From VRUE01 sp036379955 (GTDB taxonomy: Bacteria; Actinomycetota; Thermoleophilia; Solirubrobacterales; 70-9): a DNA stretch of 64,000 nucleotides. The DNA lies in NCBI GenBank assembly GCA_036379955.1, contig DASVFR010000010.1:30922-94921 (forward strand), in the 5' to 3' direction. A program made the position numbers and the translations under genes. Positions 8,145-15,851 of this stretch are shown here, piece by piece; position 1 is the first letter of the stretch; every line of letters begins with the position of its first letter. The notes under the pieces were generated by a model. The model saw only the letters and a list, made by a program, of their open reading frames with translations, was not told the origin of the DNA and did not search any database.

Positions 8145-8662
8145 CAGGCATCGTCTCCTTCCATCTGCTCCAGCTCCTCCGACATCGCCAGCAGCTCGGC
8201 GCCGACGAAGGCGACCGTCTCCGGCGTCAGGAAGCCCTCGCCGAGCGGCACCCCGCCGGCGTCGCGGACTGCGTTTTTGAAGCGGCGCGCCCAGACGTGC
8301 TCGACCAGGAGGACGCCGGCGGCGTGACCGGCGGGCAGGTTGGCCGCGATCGCCTCGATCTGCTCGCGGCCGAGCCCGAAGGCGTGGCCGCCGAGCGCCT
8401 CGGCGGTATCCGCGGGGCCGTCGCCGTCGCCCTCGAACTCGAAGCCGAGCAGGGCGCCGACGATTCCGCCCAGGTCCTCGCCCTGGTAGTCGAGGGCGAC
8501 GAGGTCTCCGTCCTCCTCCTTGGCGACGAAGAGCAGGTCGAGGATGCGGATCGTGCCCTCGCCCTCGAGCCGGGTCAGCTCGGCCATGATCCTGCCTTCG
8601 AAGTTGGCCTCTGGGCCGAAGCCGATCGCCAGCAGCTGCACGGGTCCGATCTGCGCGCTCAT
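8144..8662 (-). CDS. DUF1269/DUF6325-like protein
   Basis: The 172-residue product starts IGPVQLLAIGFGPEANFEG, typical of a family commonly paired with SHOCT proteins in actinobacteria. Residues 70-95 form a glycine-rich segment similar to the central GALLG helix of DUF1269 proteins. A later helix carries HVWARRFKNAV. Function is unknown. The ATG at 8662 fits the family start better than the ATG at 8680. Confidence 0.75.
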   Translation of the reverse strand: MSAQIGPVQLLAIGFGPEANFEGRIMAELTRLEGEGTIRILDLLFVAKEEDGDLVALDYQGEDLGGIVGALLGFEFEGDGDGPADTAEALGGHAFGLGREQIEAIAANLPAGHAAGVLLVEHVWARRFKNAVRDAGGVPLGEGFLTPETVAFVGAELLAMSEELEQMEGDDA

Positions 8663-8702
8663 TCGCCGGGAGTCTTCCATACGCGGGCAGCCGACCGTCG
8701 GG

Positions 8703-9149
8703 TCAGGCCGCGCAGCGCTCGCAGAGCCCCCGCAGGACGACGTCGTGTTCGGTGACCTCGAAGCTCATCTCCTCCGAGACCCGCTCCAGCGCCCGCTCGA
8801 GCTTCGGGTCCTCGAAGGGGACCATGCGGCCGCAGTGGCGACAGATCGCGTGATGGTGGTGCTCGCCATCCGGCTCGACCCGCTCGAACCCGGCCGTCCC
8901 CCGGGTCACCTCGACGCGCTGCACCAGGCCGAGCCCCTCGAGCTGCTCCAGCGCCCGGTAGACGCTGGCGCGGCCGACGGTGGGGCGGCGACGGCGCAGC
9001 TCGTCGTCGAGCTCGATCGCCGTGACCGCGCACTCATGGCGGGCGAGCGCCTCGACGACCGCGGTGCGGGCGCCGCCGCGGCGGAAGCCCGCCTCGCGCA
9101 GGGCGGCGAGAGCGTGCTCGGACCAGGCGCTGTCGGCCTTCGCTGCCAT
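8703..9149 (-). CDS. zur: Fur-family regulator, probable zinc uptake regulator Zur
   Basis: This 148-residue Fur-family protein has a winged helix (residues 20-85, with RASVYRALEQLEGLGLV) followed by the metal-binding dimerisation domain. HHHHAICRHCG near residue 105 and CERC at the C-terminus give the two CxxC pairs of the structural zinc site. It is the last gene of the zinc ABC operon, starting directly after the permease stop. The position and the Zur-like palindrome at the operon promoter support a zinc rather than an iron role. I infer zinc-dependent repression of its own operon. Confidence 0.85.
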   Translation of the reverse strand: MAAKADSAWSEHALAALREAGFRRGGARTAVVEALARHECAVTAIELDDELRRRRPTVGRASVYRALEQLEGLGLVQRVEVTRGTAGFERVEPDGEHHHHAICRHCGRMVPFEDPKLERALERVSEEMSFEVTEHDVVLRGLCERCAA

Positions 9150-9150
9150 C

Positions 9151-9996
9151 TCAGCCGATCGTAGCCCCCGCCGGGAGGAGCGTCCGGCCGCGGCGGATGG
9201 CGCGCAGGCGCCCGAGCGGCAACGAGAGCAGGTAGACGACGACGATCGCCAGCGCCACCGAGGCGCCGCCGGCGGTCCCGGCGTAGTAGGAGAGGTATAG
9301 GCCGGCGGTCCCGGCCAGCGCGGCCAGCGCGGCGGCGAGCAGCATCGTCGCCGGCATCCGCTCGCTGAGCTGGCGCGCGGCCGCGGCCGGGCCGACGAAG
9401 ACGGCGACGACGAGCAGGTTGCCGAGGCCCTGGACCGCAATCGCGATCCCGGCGGCGAGCAGGACGAGCAGCGCCACGTCGGCGAGCGTCGGCGAGACGC
9501 CGAGCGCCGGTGCCCCACCGCGGTCGAAGCCGGCGACCAGCAGGCGACCGTGCAGGAGGCGCAGGGCAATCGCGGCGAAGGCGACGAAGGCGGTCGCGGT
9601 CGCCACGTCGGCGCCGGTGACGCCGAAGACGTCGCCGAAGAGCAGCGACTCGATCCCCGGCGGCGAGCGCGGCGAGAGCGCCAGCAGGGCGCCGAGGCCG
9701 AACATCGTCGTCACCACGACGGCGATCGCGCCTTCGCGGCCGACTCCGGCGACGCGGGCGGCGAGCGCGATCGCCAGCGCCGCGAGGACGATCGCCGGGG
9801 TGGCGCCGAGCAGCAGGGGGACGCCGGCGATCGCGGCGAGGACGAGGCCCGGGAAGATCGAGTGGGCGAGCGACTCGGCCGCGTAGGAGAAGCCGTAGAG
9901 GACGACCCAGCAGCCGATCGCGCCGCCGGCCGCGCCGAGCAGGACGACCTCGGCGAGGGCGCGCTGCATGAAAGGTTCCTGCAGGGGCGCCAGCAT
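9151..9996 (-). CDS. znuB: Metal ABC transporter permease (ZnuB-like), second permease
   Basis: This 281-residue protein has about eight to nine hydrophobic helices and the ABC-3 family pattern. SYAAESLAHSIFPG near residue 37 is the ESLSHA-like segment, and GNLLVVAVFVGPAAAA near residue 187 is the coupling region. It would pair with the permease domain of the fused protein encoded at 12496-10751 to make a heterodimeric channel. The start is 3 bp after the ATPase stop codon. Confidence 0.88.
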   Translation of the reverse strand: MLAPLQEPFMQRALAEVVLLGAAGGAIGCWVVLYGFSYAAESLAHSIFPGLVLAAIAGVPLLLGATPAIVLAALAIALAARVAGVGREGAIAVVVTTMFGLGALLALSPRSPPGIESLLFGDVFGVTGADVATATAFVAFAAIALRLLHGRLLVAGFDRGGAPALGVSPTLADVALLVLLAAGIAIAVQGLGNLLVVAVFVGPAAAARQLSERMPATMLLAAALAALAGTAGLYLSYYAGTAGGASVALAIVVVYLLSLPLGRLRAIRRGRTLLPAGATIG

Positions 9997-9998
9997 CG

Positions 9999-10769
9999 TC
10001 AGTGGCCGTGCCCGTGGTCGTGATGGTGATGCGGCGGCAGGATCGCGCGGCCTCCGCGGGGCCCCGGCAGCTCGACGATCGCGCCGCCATAGGTCGCCTC
10101 CAGCACGCCGACGTCGGCGAGCACCTCGGCCGGGGGGCCGAATGCGACCTGGCGGCCGGCGAGGCAGAGGACGAGGTCGCAGGCCCGGGCCTGCTCGAGG
10201 TCGTGGGTGGCGATCGCGACTCCCCTCCCCTCCCGCGCCAGCTCGGCGATCAGCGCTTCCAGGCGCTCGGAGCTGGGCCGGTCAAGGCCGGAGAAGGGCT
10301 CGTCGAGGAGCAGGACGCGGGCGTCCTGGACGAGGGCGCGGGCAATCAGGACGCGCTGGCGTTGACCGCCGGAGAGCTTGCCGAAGGTCTCCGGCGCGAG
10401 GTCGGCGAGGCCGACCCGGTCGAGCGCCCGGGCCGCCGCCGCGCGCTCGCGCCGTCCCGGGCGCCGCCACCAGGGCAGCCCGGCGAGGGTGCCCATCGTC
10501 GCCACGTCGAGCGCCGAGACCGGGTAGTCGAGGCGGGAGCGCTCGGTCTGGGGCACGGTCCCGCAGGCGGCATGCACCGCGAGCGTCCCGGCCAGCGGTC
10601 GCAGCTCGCCGAGGATCGCGCGCAGCAGCGTCGTCTTGCCGCCCCCGTTGGAGCCGAGCAGGGCGAGGCGCTGGCCCTCGCGCAGGGCGAACTGCACGCC
10701 GGAGATCGCCGGCGCGGCGTCGTAGCCCGCCGCGAACCCGACGGCCTCGATCAGCGGCTCGGCCGGCAT
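9999..10769 (-). CDS. znuC: Zinc ABC transporter ATP-binding protein with His-rich tail
   Basis: This 256-residue ABC ATPase has Walker A (GSNGGGKTT) near residue 40, the signature LSGGQRQR near residue 132 and Walker B with the catalytic Glu (VLLLDEPF) near residue 153, then the switch histidine in ATHDL. It ends PHHHHDHGHGH, a likely zinc-binding tail. Its start overlaps the end of the fused permease-binding-protein gene by 19 bp. It energises zinc import across the membrane. Confidence 0.92.
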   Translation of the reverse strand: MPAEPLIEAVGFAAGYDAAPAISGVQFALREGQRLALLGSNGGGKTTLLRAILGELRPLAGTLAVHAACGTVPQTERSRLDYPVSALDVATMGTLAGLPWWRRPGRRERAAAARALDRVGLADLAPETFGKLSGGQRQRVLIARALVQDARVLLLDEPFSGLDRPSSERLEALIAELAREGRGVAIATHDLEQARACDLVLCLAGRQVAFGPPAEVLADVGVLEATYGGAIVELPGPRGGRAILPPHHHHDHGHGH

Positions 10770-12496
10770 CCCCGCCTCCCCCCGGTGAAGCCGCGCACCA
10801 TCGCGTCGGCGTTGGCCGCCTCCATGGTCAGGTAGGTGGCGCCGTCCGAGCCGGCCGGGCCGAGCGTGTCGCCGTAGAGCGTGTACTCGGAGCTGGCGCC
10901 GGTCTGTTCGGCGATCGCATCGGCGACCTTGGAGCTGAGCGAGCTCTCGGGGAAGACGGCTTTCACGCCTTCGCGTTCGATCAGGTCGACGAGCCCGCTG
11001 AGGTCCTTGGCCGAGGGCTGCGCCTCGGTTGCCTGCGAGGGGATCACGGCGCCGACGACGTCGATCCCGTAGCGACGGGCGAAGTAGCCGAAGGCGTCGT
11101 GGTCGGTGACCAGCTTGCGCTGCGCAACGGGAACAGAGGACATACAGCGAGCGATGCCGTCGTCGAGGACGCGCAGCCGCGCCAGGTAAGCGCCGGCGCG
11201 GCGTTCGAAGACGCGACGGTGGGCAGGATCGGCGGCGGCGAAGCGGCGCTCGATCGCGCGCACCGCGGCCTCGGCGTTGCGCGGGTCGTGCCACCAGTGC
11301 GGGTCGTAGCGGGACGCCTCGGCACCGCTCGCCTCGCCCGGCAGCCGGTCGGGGACGACGGCGCCGAGGTCGATGACCGGCGCGTCGCCGTCGCCGTCGG
11401 CGACGACCTGGTCGATCCAGCCGTCGAGCTCGTCGCCGTTGGCGAGGACGAGGTCGGCCTCGGCCGCGGCGACTACGTCGCTGGGACGCGGTTCGTAGGC
11501 ATGCGGGTCCGTGTTCGGTTGCAGGATCTGGTGGACGTCGACGGCGGGGCCGCCGACCTGGCTGGCGAAGTCGGCGATCTGGGTCGTGGTCGCGACGACG
11601 TCGAGCTTGCCGTCGTCGCCGCCGGAGGAGCCGGCGCAGCCGGCGAGAAGGAGCGCGGCGGTGGCCGCACCCACCGCGAGGGGGCGATCGCCGCGTACCC
11701 GCGCCAACGCCCGCTCGGCGGCGGCGAGGGCGAAGACGGCGCCGGCGACGACCGCGATCGTCGCCCCCGGAGGGGCGTCGGTCTTGACCGAGAGCCAGAG
11801 CCCGACCACGCCCTCAGCCATGACCAGGGCGACGCTGGCCAGCTGCCAGGTCCGCATCCGCTCGACGTAGAGGCGCGCGGTCAGCGCCGGAACGACGAAG
11901 AGGGCGGAGACGAGCAGGGCGCCGACGGTCGAGAGCGCGGCGACGATCGCCAGGGCGACGAGGCCGAGCAGCAGTGTGTCGAGGGCGCGCGGGCCAAGGC
12001 CGCGCAGGCGAACGGCGCCGGGGTCGAACCCGGTCGCGAGCCAGCGCTGGCCGAGAAGCAGCGAGGCGAGGACGGCCGCGCAGGCCGCCACGGCGGCGAG
12101 TGCGATGTCGCCGCCATCGACCAGCAGCAGGCTGCCGAAGAGCAGGGTCTCGACGTTGGCGCCGCTGGCGAAGACGTCGCTGGCGAGGACGACGCCGCCG
12201 GCCAGGCAGCCGACGAGGACGATCGCCACAGCCGCATCGCGGCGCTCCTCGCGGCGGCCGAGCAGCGAGGCGCCGAGGCTGAAGAGCAGGGCGGCGCCCA
12301 AGGCGCCGAGCGGAGCGGCGAAACCGAGCCCGTCGGCGAGGACGAGCCCCGGAAAGGCCGCGGTGCCGACCGCGTGCGAGAAGAAGGCGAGTCCGCGCAG
12401 GACGATCCAGGTCCCCAGCAGCCCAGCTGGGACGGCGAGGATCGCGATCTCGATCAGGCCGCGTTGGAGGAAGGGCAGCTGAAATGGCTCGAGCAC
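10751..12496 (-). CDS. Fusion of ABC-3 metal permease and ZnuA-type binding lipoprotein
   Basis: One continuous 581-residue frame encodes two transporter parts. Residues 1-262 form an ABC-3 permease (AFFSHAVGTAAFPG near residue 37). A further hydrophobic stretch with lipobox LLLAGC ends near residue 285. Residues 290-580 match zinc-binding proteins, with likely ligands in DPHAYEP, YDPHWWHD, VTDHDAF and FPESS. No stop separates them. An internal TTG at 11707 could make the binding protein separately, with a normal signal peptide. The GTG start at 12496 has a TTTAAT box 9 nt upstream and a Zur-like palindrome beside it. Confidence 0.85.
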   Translation of the reverse strand: MLEPFQLPFLQRGLIEIAILAVPAGLLGTWIVLRGLAFFSHAVGTAAFPGLVLADGLGFAAPLGALGAALLFSLGASLLGRREERRDAAVAIVLVGCLAGGVVLASDVFASGANVETLLFGSLLLVDGGDIALAAVAACAAVLASLLLGQRWLATGFDPGAVRLRGLGPRALDTLLLGLVALAIVAALSTVGALLVSALFVVPALTARLYVERMRTWQLASVALVMAEGVVGLWLSVKTDAPPGATIAVVAGAVFALAAAERALARVRGDRPLAVGAATAALLLAGCAGSSGGDDGKLDVVATTTQIADFASQVGGPAVDVHQILQPNTDPHAYEPRPSDVVAAAEADLVLANGDELDGWIDQVVADGDGDAPVIDLGAVVPDRLPGEASGAEASRYDPHWWHDPRNAEAAVRAIERRFAAADPAHRRVFERRAGAYLARLRVLDDGIARCMSSVPVAQRKLVTDHDAFGYFARRYGIDVVGAVIPSQATEAQPSAKDLSGLVDLIEREGVKAVFPESSLSSKVADAIAEQTGASSEYTLYGDTLGPAGSDGATYLTMEAANADAMVRGFTGGRRGCRPSR

Positions 12497-12505
12497 GGCC
12501 CGAGG

Positions 12506-12511
12506 ATTAAA
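12506..12511 (-). promoter_or_regulatory. Candidate -10 box (TTTAAT) of the zinc operon
   Basis: Read on the minus strand, TTTAAT ends 9 nt before the GTG start at 12496, with no Shine-Dalgarno. The Zur-like palindrome lies immediately upstream of it. Confidence 0.45.
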
Positions 12512-12513
12512 TC

Positions 12514-12530
12514 AAAACGAGACTCGTTTT
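12514..12530. promoter_or_regulatory. Zur-box-like palindrome
   Basis: AAAACGAG and CTCGTTTT form a perfect 8-1-8 palindrome just upstream of the zinc operon -10 box. Flanking bases extend it towards the TGAAAAT..ATTTTCA style of known Zur operators. The operon encodes a Fur-family regulator, so I infer zinc-dependent autoregulation. Confidence 0.55.
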
Positions 12531-12542
12531 CATTTTATTTGC

Positions 12543-12600
12543 CAAGCGAACTGCACCAAATCCCTCTTCTGGCAGGTAGGAATTTGGTGCAGTTCGCTTG
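12543..12600. repeat. 19-bp perfect inverted repeat between zinc operon and dtd
   Basis: The arms at 12543-12561 and 12582-12600 are exact complements (left arm begins CAAGCGAACTGCACC) with a 20-nt spacer. It lies between divergent genes, upstream of dtd, where a terminator is not expected. It could be an operator, an mRNA leader hairpin or a member of the hairpin elements found elsewhere in this window. Confidence 0.75.
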
Positions 12601-12630
12601 TAGCGTGCTGTGCATGCGATGGAGAATCAG

Positions 12631-13047
12631 ATGAGGGCGCTGGTCCAGCGAGTGAGCCAGGCGGCGGTCGACGTGGAGGGTGAGCGAGTCGCACAGATCG
12701 GGTCGGGCTTGCTCGTCCTGCTCGGAGTCAGGAAGGGCGACACGGCCGAGCAAGCCGACCGGCTCGCCGACAAGGTGCGGGCGCTGCGCGTCTTCGACGA
12801 CGCCGAGGGCCGGATGAACGAGCCGCTCGGCGAGCGCGAGCTGCTCTGCGTCAGCCAGTTCACCCTCTACGGCGACGCCCGCAAGGGCAACCGACCGAGC
12901 TACGTCGAGGCGGCTCCCGGCGAGGAGGCCGAGCCGCTCTACGAGCGCTTCTGCGAGCGCCTCGGCGCCGCCAAGGGCGTCTTCGGCGCCTGCATGGGCG
13001 TGGCCCTGGTCAACGACGGACCCGTGACGTTGCTACTGGAAGCTTGA
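12631..13047 (+). CDS. dtd: D-aminoacyl-tRNA deacylase
   Basis: This 138-residue protein is a full-length Dtd. It starts MRALVQRVSQAAV and has LCVSQFTLYGD near residue 72 (the SQFTL motif) and ending VNDGPVTLLLE, the NxGPVT motif. Dtd removes D-amino acids, and glycine mischarged on tRNA-Ala, from tRNA in the cytoplasm. The ATG at 12631 has GGAG 6 nt upstream. The hairpin element follows its stop by 6 nt and the next gene is an acetyltransferase on the same strand. Confidence 0.93.
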   Translation: MRALVQRVSQAAVDVEGERVAQIGSGLLVLLGVRKGDTAEQADRLADKVRALRVFDDAEGRMNEPLGERELLCVSQFTLYGDARKGNRPSYVEAAPGEEAEPLYERFCERLGAAKGVFGACMGVALVNDGPVTLLLEA

Positions 13048-13053
13048 GCCCGG

Positions 13054-13100
13054 TTCCGGTGCGCTTTATATGGCTATAGACCACATAAAGCGCACCGGAA
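13054..13100 (+). repeat. Junction hairpin element, copy A
   Basis: The arms TTCCGGTGCGCTTTAT and ATAAAGCGCACCGGAA close a 20-bp stem (one mismatch) with a 7-nt loop. It lies 6 nt after the dtd stop and runs into the acetyltransferase frame. The right arm is identical to those of copies B-D in their sense orientation. Confidence 0.85.
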
Positions 13101-13579
13101 GCAGCATTCGGGCCGCGACAGCGGACGATGTCGATGCGATCGTCGGGCTCTGGACGGAGGCGTACTTCACCGAAGGTGAGGGCGGGCGGGACACGCCCTA
13201 CGAGCGCTCCGAGTTCGAAGTGACGGCGTCCGCGGCGCACGTGCTCGTCGCCGAGCGCGGCGGCGAGGTGGTCGGCGTCGTCGCCCTGCTCGCGCCGGCG
13301 GAGCCTTCGTGCACCGTTGCCTGCGAGGGCGAGGCGGAACTGGCGCGCCTCGTCGTCGGCTCGGGAGCCCGCCGCCAGGGCATCGGCCGCGCCCTGGCCG
13401 AGCGCTGTGCCGAGCTGGCGCGGGCGGAGGGCTGGCCCGCGATCGTGCTCTGGAGCCGTCCGTACCAGACCGCCGGCCACCGGCTCTACGAATCGCTCGG
13501 CTACGCGCGCGTCCCCGAGCGCGACAGCGTCGACGAGACAGGCTTCGGCCGCCTCGTCTTCCGCCTCGCGACAGAATGA
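13070..13579 (+). CDS. GNAT family N-acetyltransferase
   Basis: The 169-residue frame is a GNAT enzyme. The usual start IRAATADDVDAIVGLW begins at residue 13. The acetyl-CoA motif VGSGARRQGIGRAL lies near residue 107 and the C-terminal RLYESLGYARV near residue 145. The first 12 residues come from hairpin element copy A, and the ATG at 13070 sits inside its left arm. The only alternative is the ATT at 13107, 4 nt after a GGAAG formed by the hairpin's right arm. The substrate is unknown. The next gene overlaps its stop. Confidence 0.82.
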   Translation: MAIDHIKRTGSSIRAATADDVDAIVGLWTEAYFTEGEGGRDTPYERSEFEVTASAAHVLVAERGGEVVGVVALLAPAEPSCTVACEGEAELARLVVGSGARRQGIGRALAERCAELARAEGWPAIVLWSRPYQTAGHRLYESLGYARVPERDSVDETGFGRLVFRLATE

Positions 13580-14166
13580 CGCGCGTGGAGAACCTGACCG
13601 CCACGCTCGAGGGCTCGATCGTCACGCTCGAACCGCTGCGGGCGGAGCACGCCGAGGAGCTATGGGCGGCGACGCAGGCGCCGGAGATCTGGAAATGGCT
13701 CGCCCACCTGAACGTGCGCGAGCGCTTCGACCTCTGGATGCGGCTGACGCTGGAGGCGGCCGAAACCGGCAGGGAGGGCCCGTTCACGACCCGCGACGCC
13801 GGGACCGGCCGCGCGATCGGCAGCAGCCGCTTCCTCAACGTCCGCCCCGCCGACCGCGTGGTCGAGATCGGCTGGACCTGGCTGAACCCGAGCGCCTGGC
13901 GGACCGGCGCCAACGTCGAGGCCAAGCTGCTGATGATGCGCCACGCCTTCGAGACCCTCGACTGCGTCCGGGTCGAGTTCAAGACCGACGCCCGCAACGA
14001 GCGCTCGCGCGGCGCGCTCGCCGCCCTCCCCGCCCAGTTCGAGGGCATCCTGCGCAATCACATGATCGTCCCCGACGTCGGCCAGCGCGACTCGGCCTAC
14101 TTCAGCGTGATCGACTCCGAGTGGCCCGAGGTCGAAGCCAACCTCGAACGCCGCTTGGCGGCGTAG
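13576..14166 (+). CDS. RimJ/RimL-type GNAT acetyltransferase
   Basis: This 196-residue protein matches the RimJ/RimL subgroup. It has VTLEPLRAEHAEELWAATQ at the N-terminus, IGSSRFLNVRPADRVVEIGWTWL in the middle and RHAFETLDCVRVEFKTDARNERS near residue 130. Members acetylate protein N-termini or small amines. The ATG at 13576 overlaps the TGA of the preceding acetyltransferase, so the two are coupled. The stop precedes the restriction-modification genes by 17 nt. Confidence 0.85.
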   Translation: MTRVENLTATLEGSIVTLEPLRAEHAEELWAATQAPEIWKWLAHLNVRERFDLWMRLTLEAAETGREGPFTTRDAGTGRAIGSSRFLNVRPADRVVEIGWTWLNPSAWRTGANVEAKLLMMRHAFETLDCVRVEFKTDARNERSRGALAALPAQFEGILRNHMIVPDVGQRDSAYFSVIDSEWPEVEANLERRLAA

Positions 14167-14183
14167 GGTTGTTGCCGCTTCCG

Positions 14184-15830
14184 ATGCCCGTAAACACAGC
14201 AATACAGATAGACGCCCAGCGCGTCAACTACGGCGAGGTCTTTACTCGGCGCTGGGTCGTTGACCTAATTCTCGATCTCAGCGGCTACACGCCGGACAAG
14301 GACCTAGCGAACCTCGTGGTAATCGAGCCAGCCTGCGGATCGGGGGCCTTTCTAGTAGCCCTAGTCGAGCGGCTGATCAAGTCGGCCAAACGCCATGGCC
14401 GTGATCTGGCAGCAATCCGTCACGCGATCGTCGCACGAGACCTGCAAGCGCATCACGTCGCAAAGAGCCGAGCCGTCGCACGAGAAGCTCTAACAGCCGC
14501 TGGATTCGATTCCGGAAAAAGTCAGCGCATGGCCCGCAAGTGGATTCAGAAAGGAGACTTTCTACTCGATCCCCCTGCCGAGCAATCGGCTGACCTGGTG
14601 GTCGGAAACCCCCCCTACATTCGGCTTGAGCACGTCTCTCCTCGGCTATCGAGTGCATATCGCGAAGCCTGCCCGACGATGGGCGGACGATCCGATGTCT
14701 ATATCGGTTTCTATGAACGTGGTCTAGCGGCACTGTGTGATGAGGGCATCCTCGGCTTCATCTGCGCCGATCGCTGGATGCGAAACGCCTACGGCGCATC
14801 GTTGAGGAATCTGATCGGGAGCAAGTACGCGGTCGACGCGATCGTCTCCATGACTGCCGTTGACGCCTTCGAAGACGAGGTCAACGCCTACCCTGCCATC
14901 ACCATCCTCCGACGCGGCGAACAAGACACCGGGCCGTTCATAGCGAACGCTAAACCACACTTTTCGGCAGACGACGCCGGGCGGCTGATCCGGGTTGCCG
15001 CTGGCCGACGCGGCAGGTCTAAATCGAGCGCGTTTTCCGCCGCTCGAATGCCACGCTGGTTCCAGGGAACGTCCGGTTGGCCGCATGGCTCCCCCACTCG
15101 CCTTGCCGCAATCGCTACGCTCGAAGGAAAACTCCCAACGTTGGAAGACCCCGATCGAAAGACACGGGTGGGAATCGGCCTAGCCACCGGCGCCGACCGA
15201 ATATTCGTCACTGACAATCCCAACCTTGTAGAGCCCGAGCGCATGCTCCCGATGGCAATGGTGCGTGACCTCGCAGGCGGGAACCTGAACTGGTCAGGTC
15301 ACTACCTGATTAACCCGTGGGATGAGGAAGGTTTGATCGACCTTGACCGCTGGCCCGCGATGAAAGCACATCTATCGACGCATGAGGCTGCCCTTCGCAA
15401 GCGACACACCGCCAAAAAGACCGGCAAATGGCACAAGACCATCGACCGCGTCCTCGACGGACTAGCCGAAAGTCCGAAGCTTTACCTGCCCGATTTCAAA
15501 GAGTCGATCTTTCCGGTGCTCGATCATGGCAAGACATACCCTCATCACAACCTTTATTGGATTACTTCTGACGAGTGGGATCTTGAGGTCCTGGGGGGCA
15601 TCCTTCTCAGTGACGTATCGAATATGTTCATCGACGCCTATTCAGTGCGAATGCGCGGTGGATATTTGCGCTTCCAGGCACAGTATCTACGTCGAATCCG
15701 CGTTCCCCGACCCGATCAAGTAGGCGCTCACGCACGGCGCGCCCTAAGGGACGCGTTTCGATCGCGAGATCGCGAGAAAGCGAACCACGCATCGCTCCGG
15801 CTCTACGGCCTAAGCGCTCTACCTTCCTAA
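14184..15830 (+). CDS. Type II N6-adenine DNA methyltransferase, PaeR7I-like
   Basis: This 548-residue protein has the S-adenosylmethionine motif EPACGSGAFL near residue 52 and catalytic NPPY near residue 140, in the order of gamma-type adenine methylases (Eco57I/TaqI/PaeR7I). The C-terminal half would be the target recognition domain. Length matches the PaeR7I/XhoI methylases, about 530 residues. The next gene encodes the matching nuclease, so I infer methylation of CTCGAG. Base composition is less GC-rich, with codons rare in neighbours, which suggests transfer. Confidence 0.85.
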   Translation: MPVNTAIQIDAQRVNYGEVFTRRWVVDLILDLSGYTPDKDLANLVVIEPACGSGAFLVALVERLIKSAKRHGRDLAAIRHAIVARDLQAHHVAKSRAVAREALTAAGFDSGKSQRMARKWIQKGDFLLDPPAEQSADLVVGNPPYIRLEHVSPRLSSAYREACPTMGGRSDVYIGFYERGLAALCDEGILGFICADRWMRNAYGASLRNLIGSKYAVDAIVSMTAVDAFEDEVNAYPAITILRRGEQDTGPFIANAKPHFSADDAGRLIRVAAGRRGRSKSSAFSAARMPRWFQGTSGWPHGSPTRLAAIATLEGKLPTLEDPDRKTRVGIGLATGADRIFVTDNPNLVEPERMLPMAMVRDLAGGNLNWSGHYLINPWDEEGLIDLDRWPAMKAHLSTHEAALRKRHTAKKTGKWHKTIDRVLDGLAESPKLYLPDFKESIFPVLDHGKTYPHHNLYWITSDEWDLEVLGGILLSDVSNMFIDAYSVRMRGGYLRFQAQYLRRIRVPRPDQVGAHARRALRDAFRSRDREKANHASLRLYGLSALPS

Positions 15831-15851
15831 ACGCCTACACGACGTTTCCAA

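Noticed and set aside
9968..12634. Very long plus-strand frame opposite the zinc operon
   Set aside because: It is antisense to three clear transporter genes and its product is low-complexity Gly/Ala/Arg, as expected from GC-rich shadow frames.
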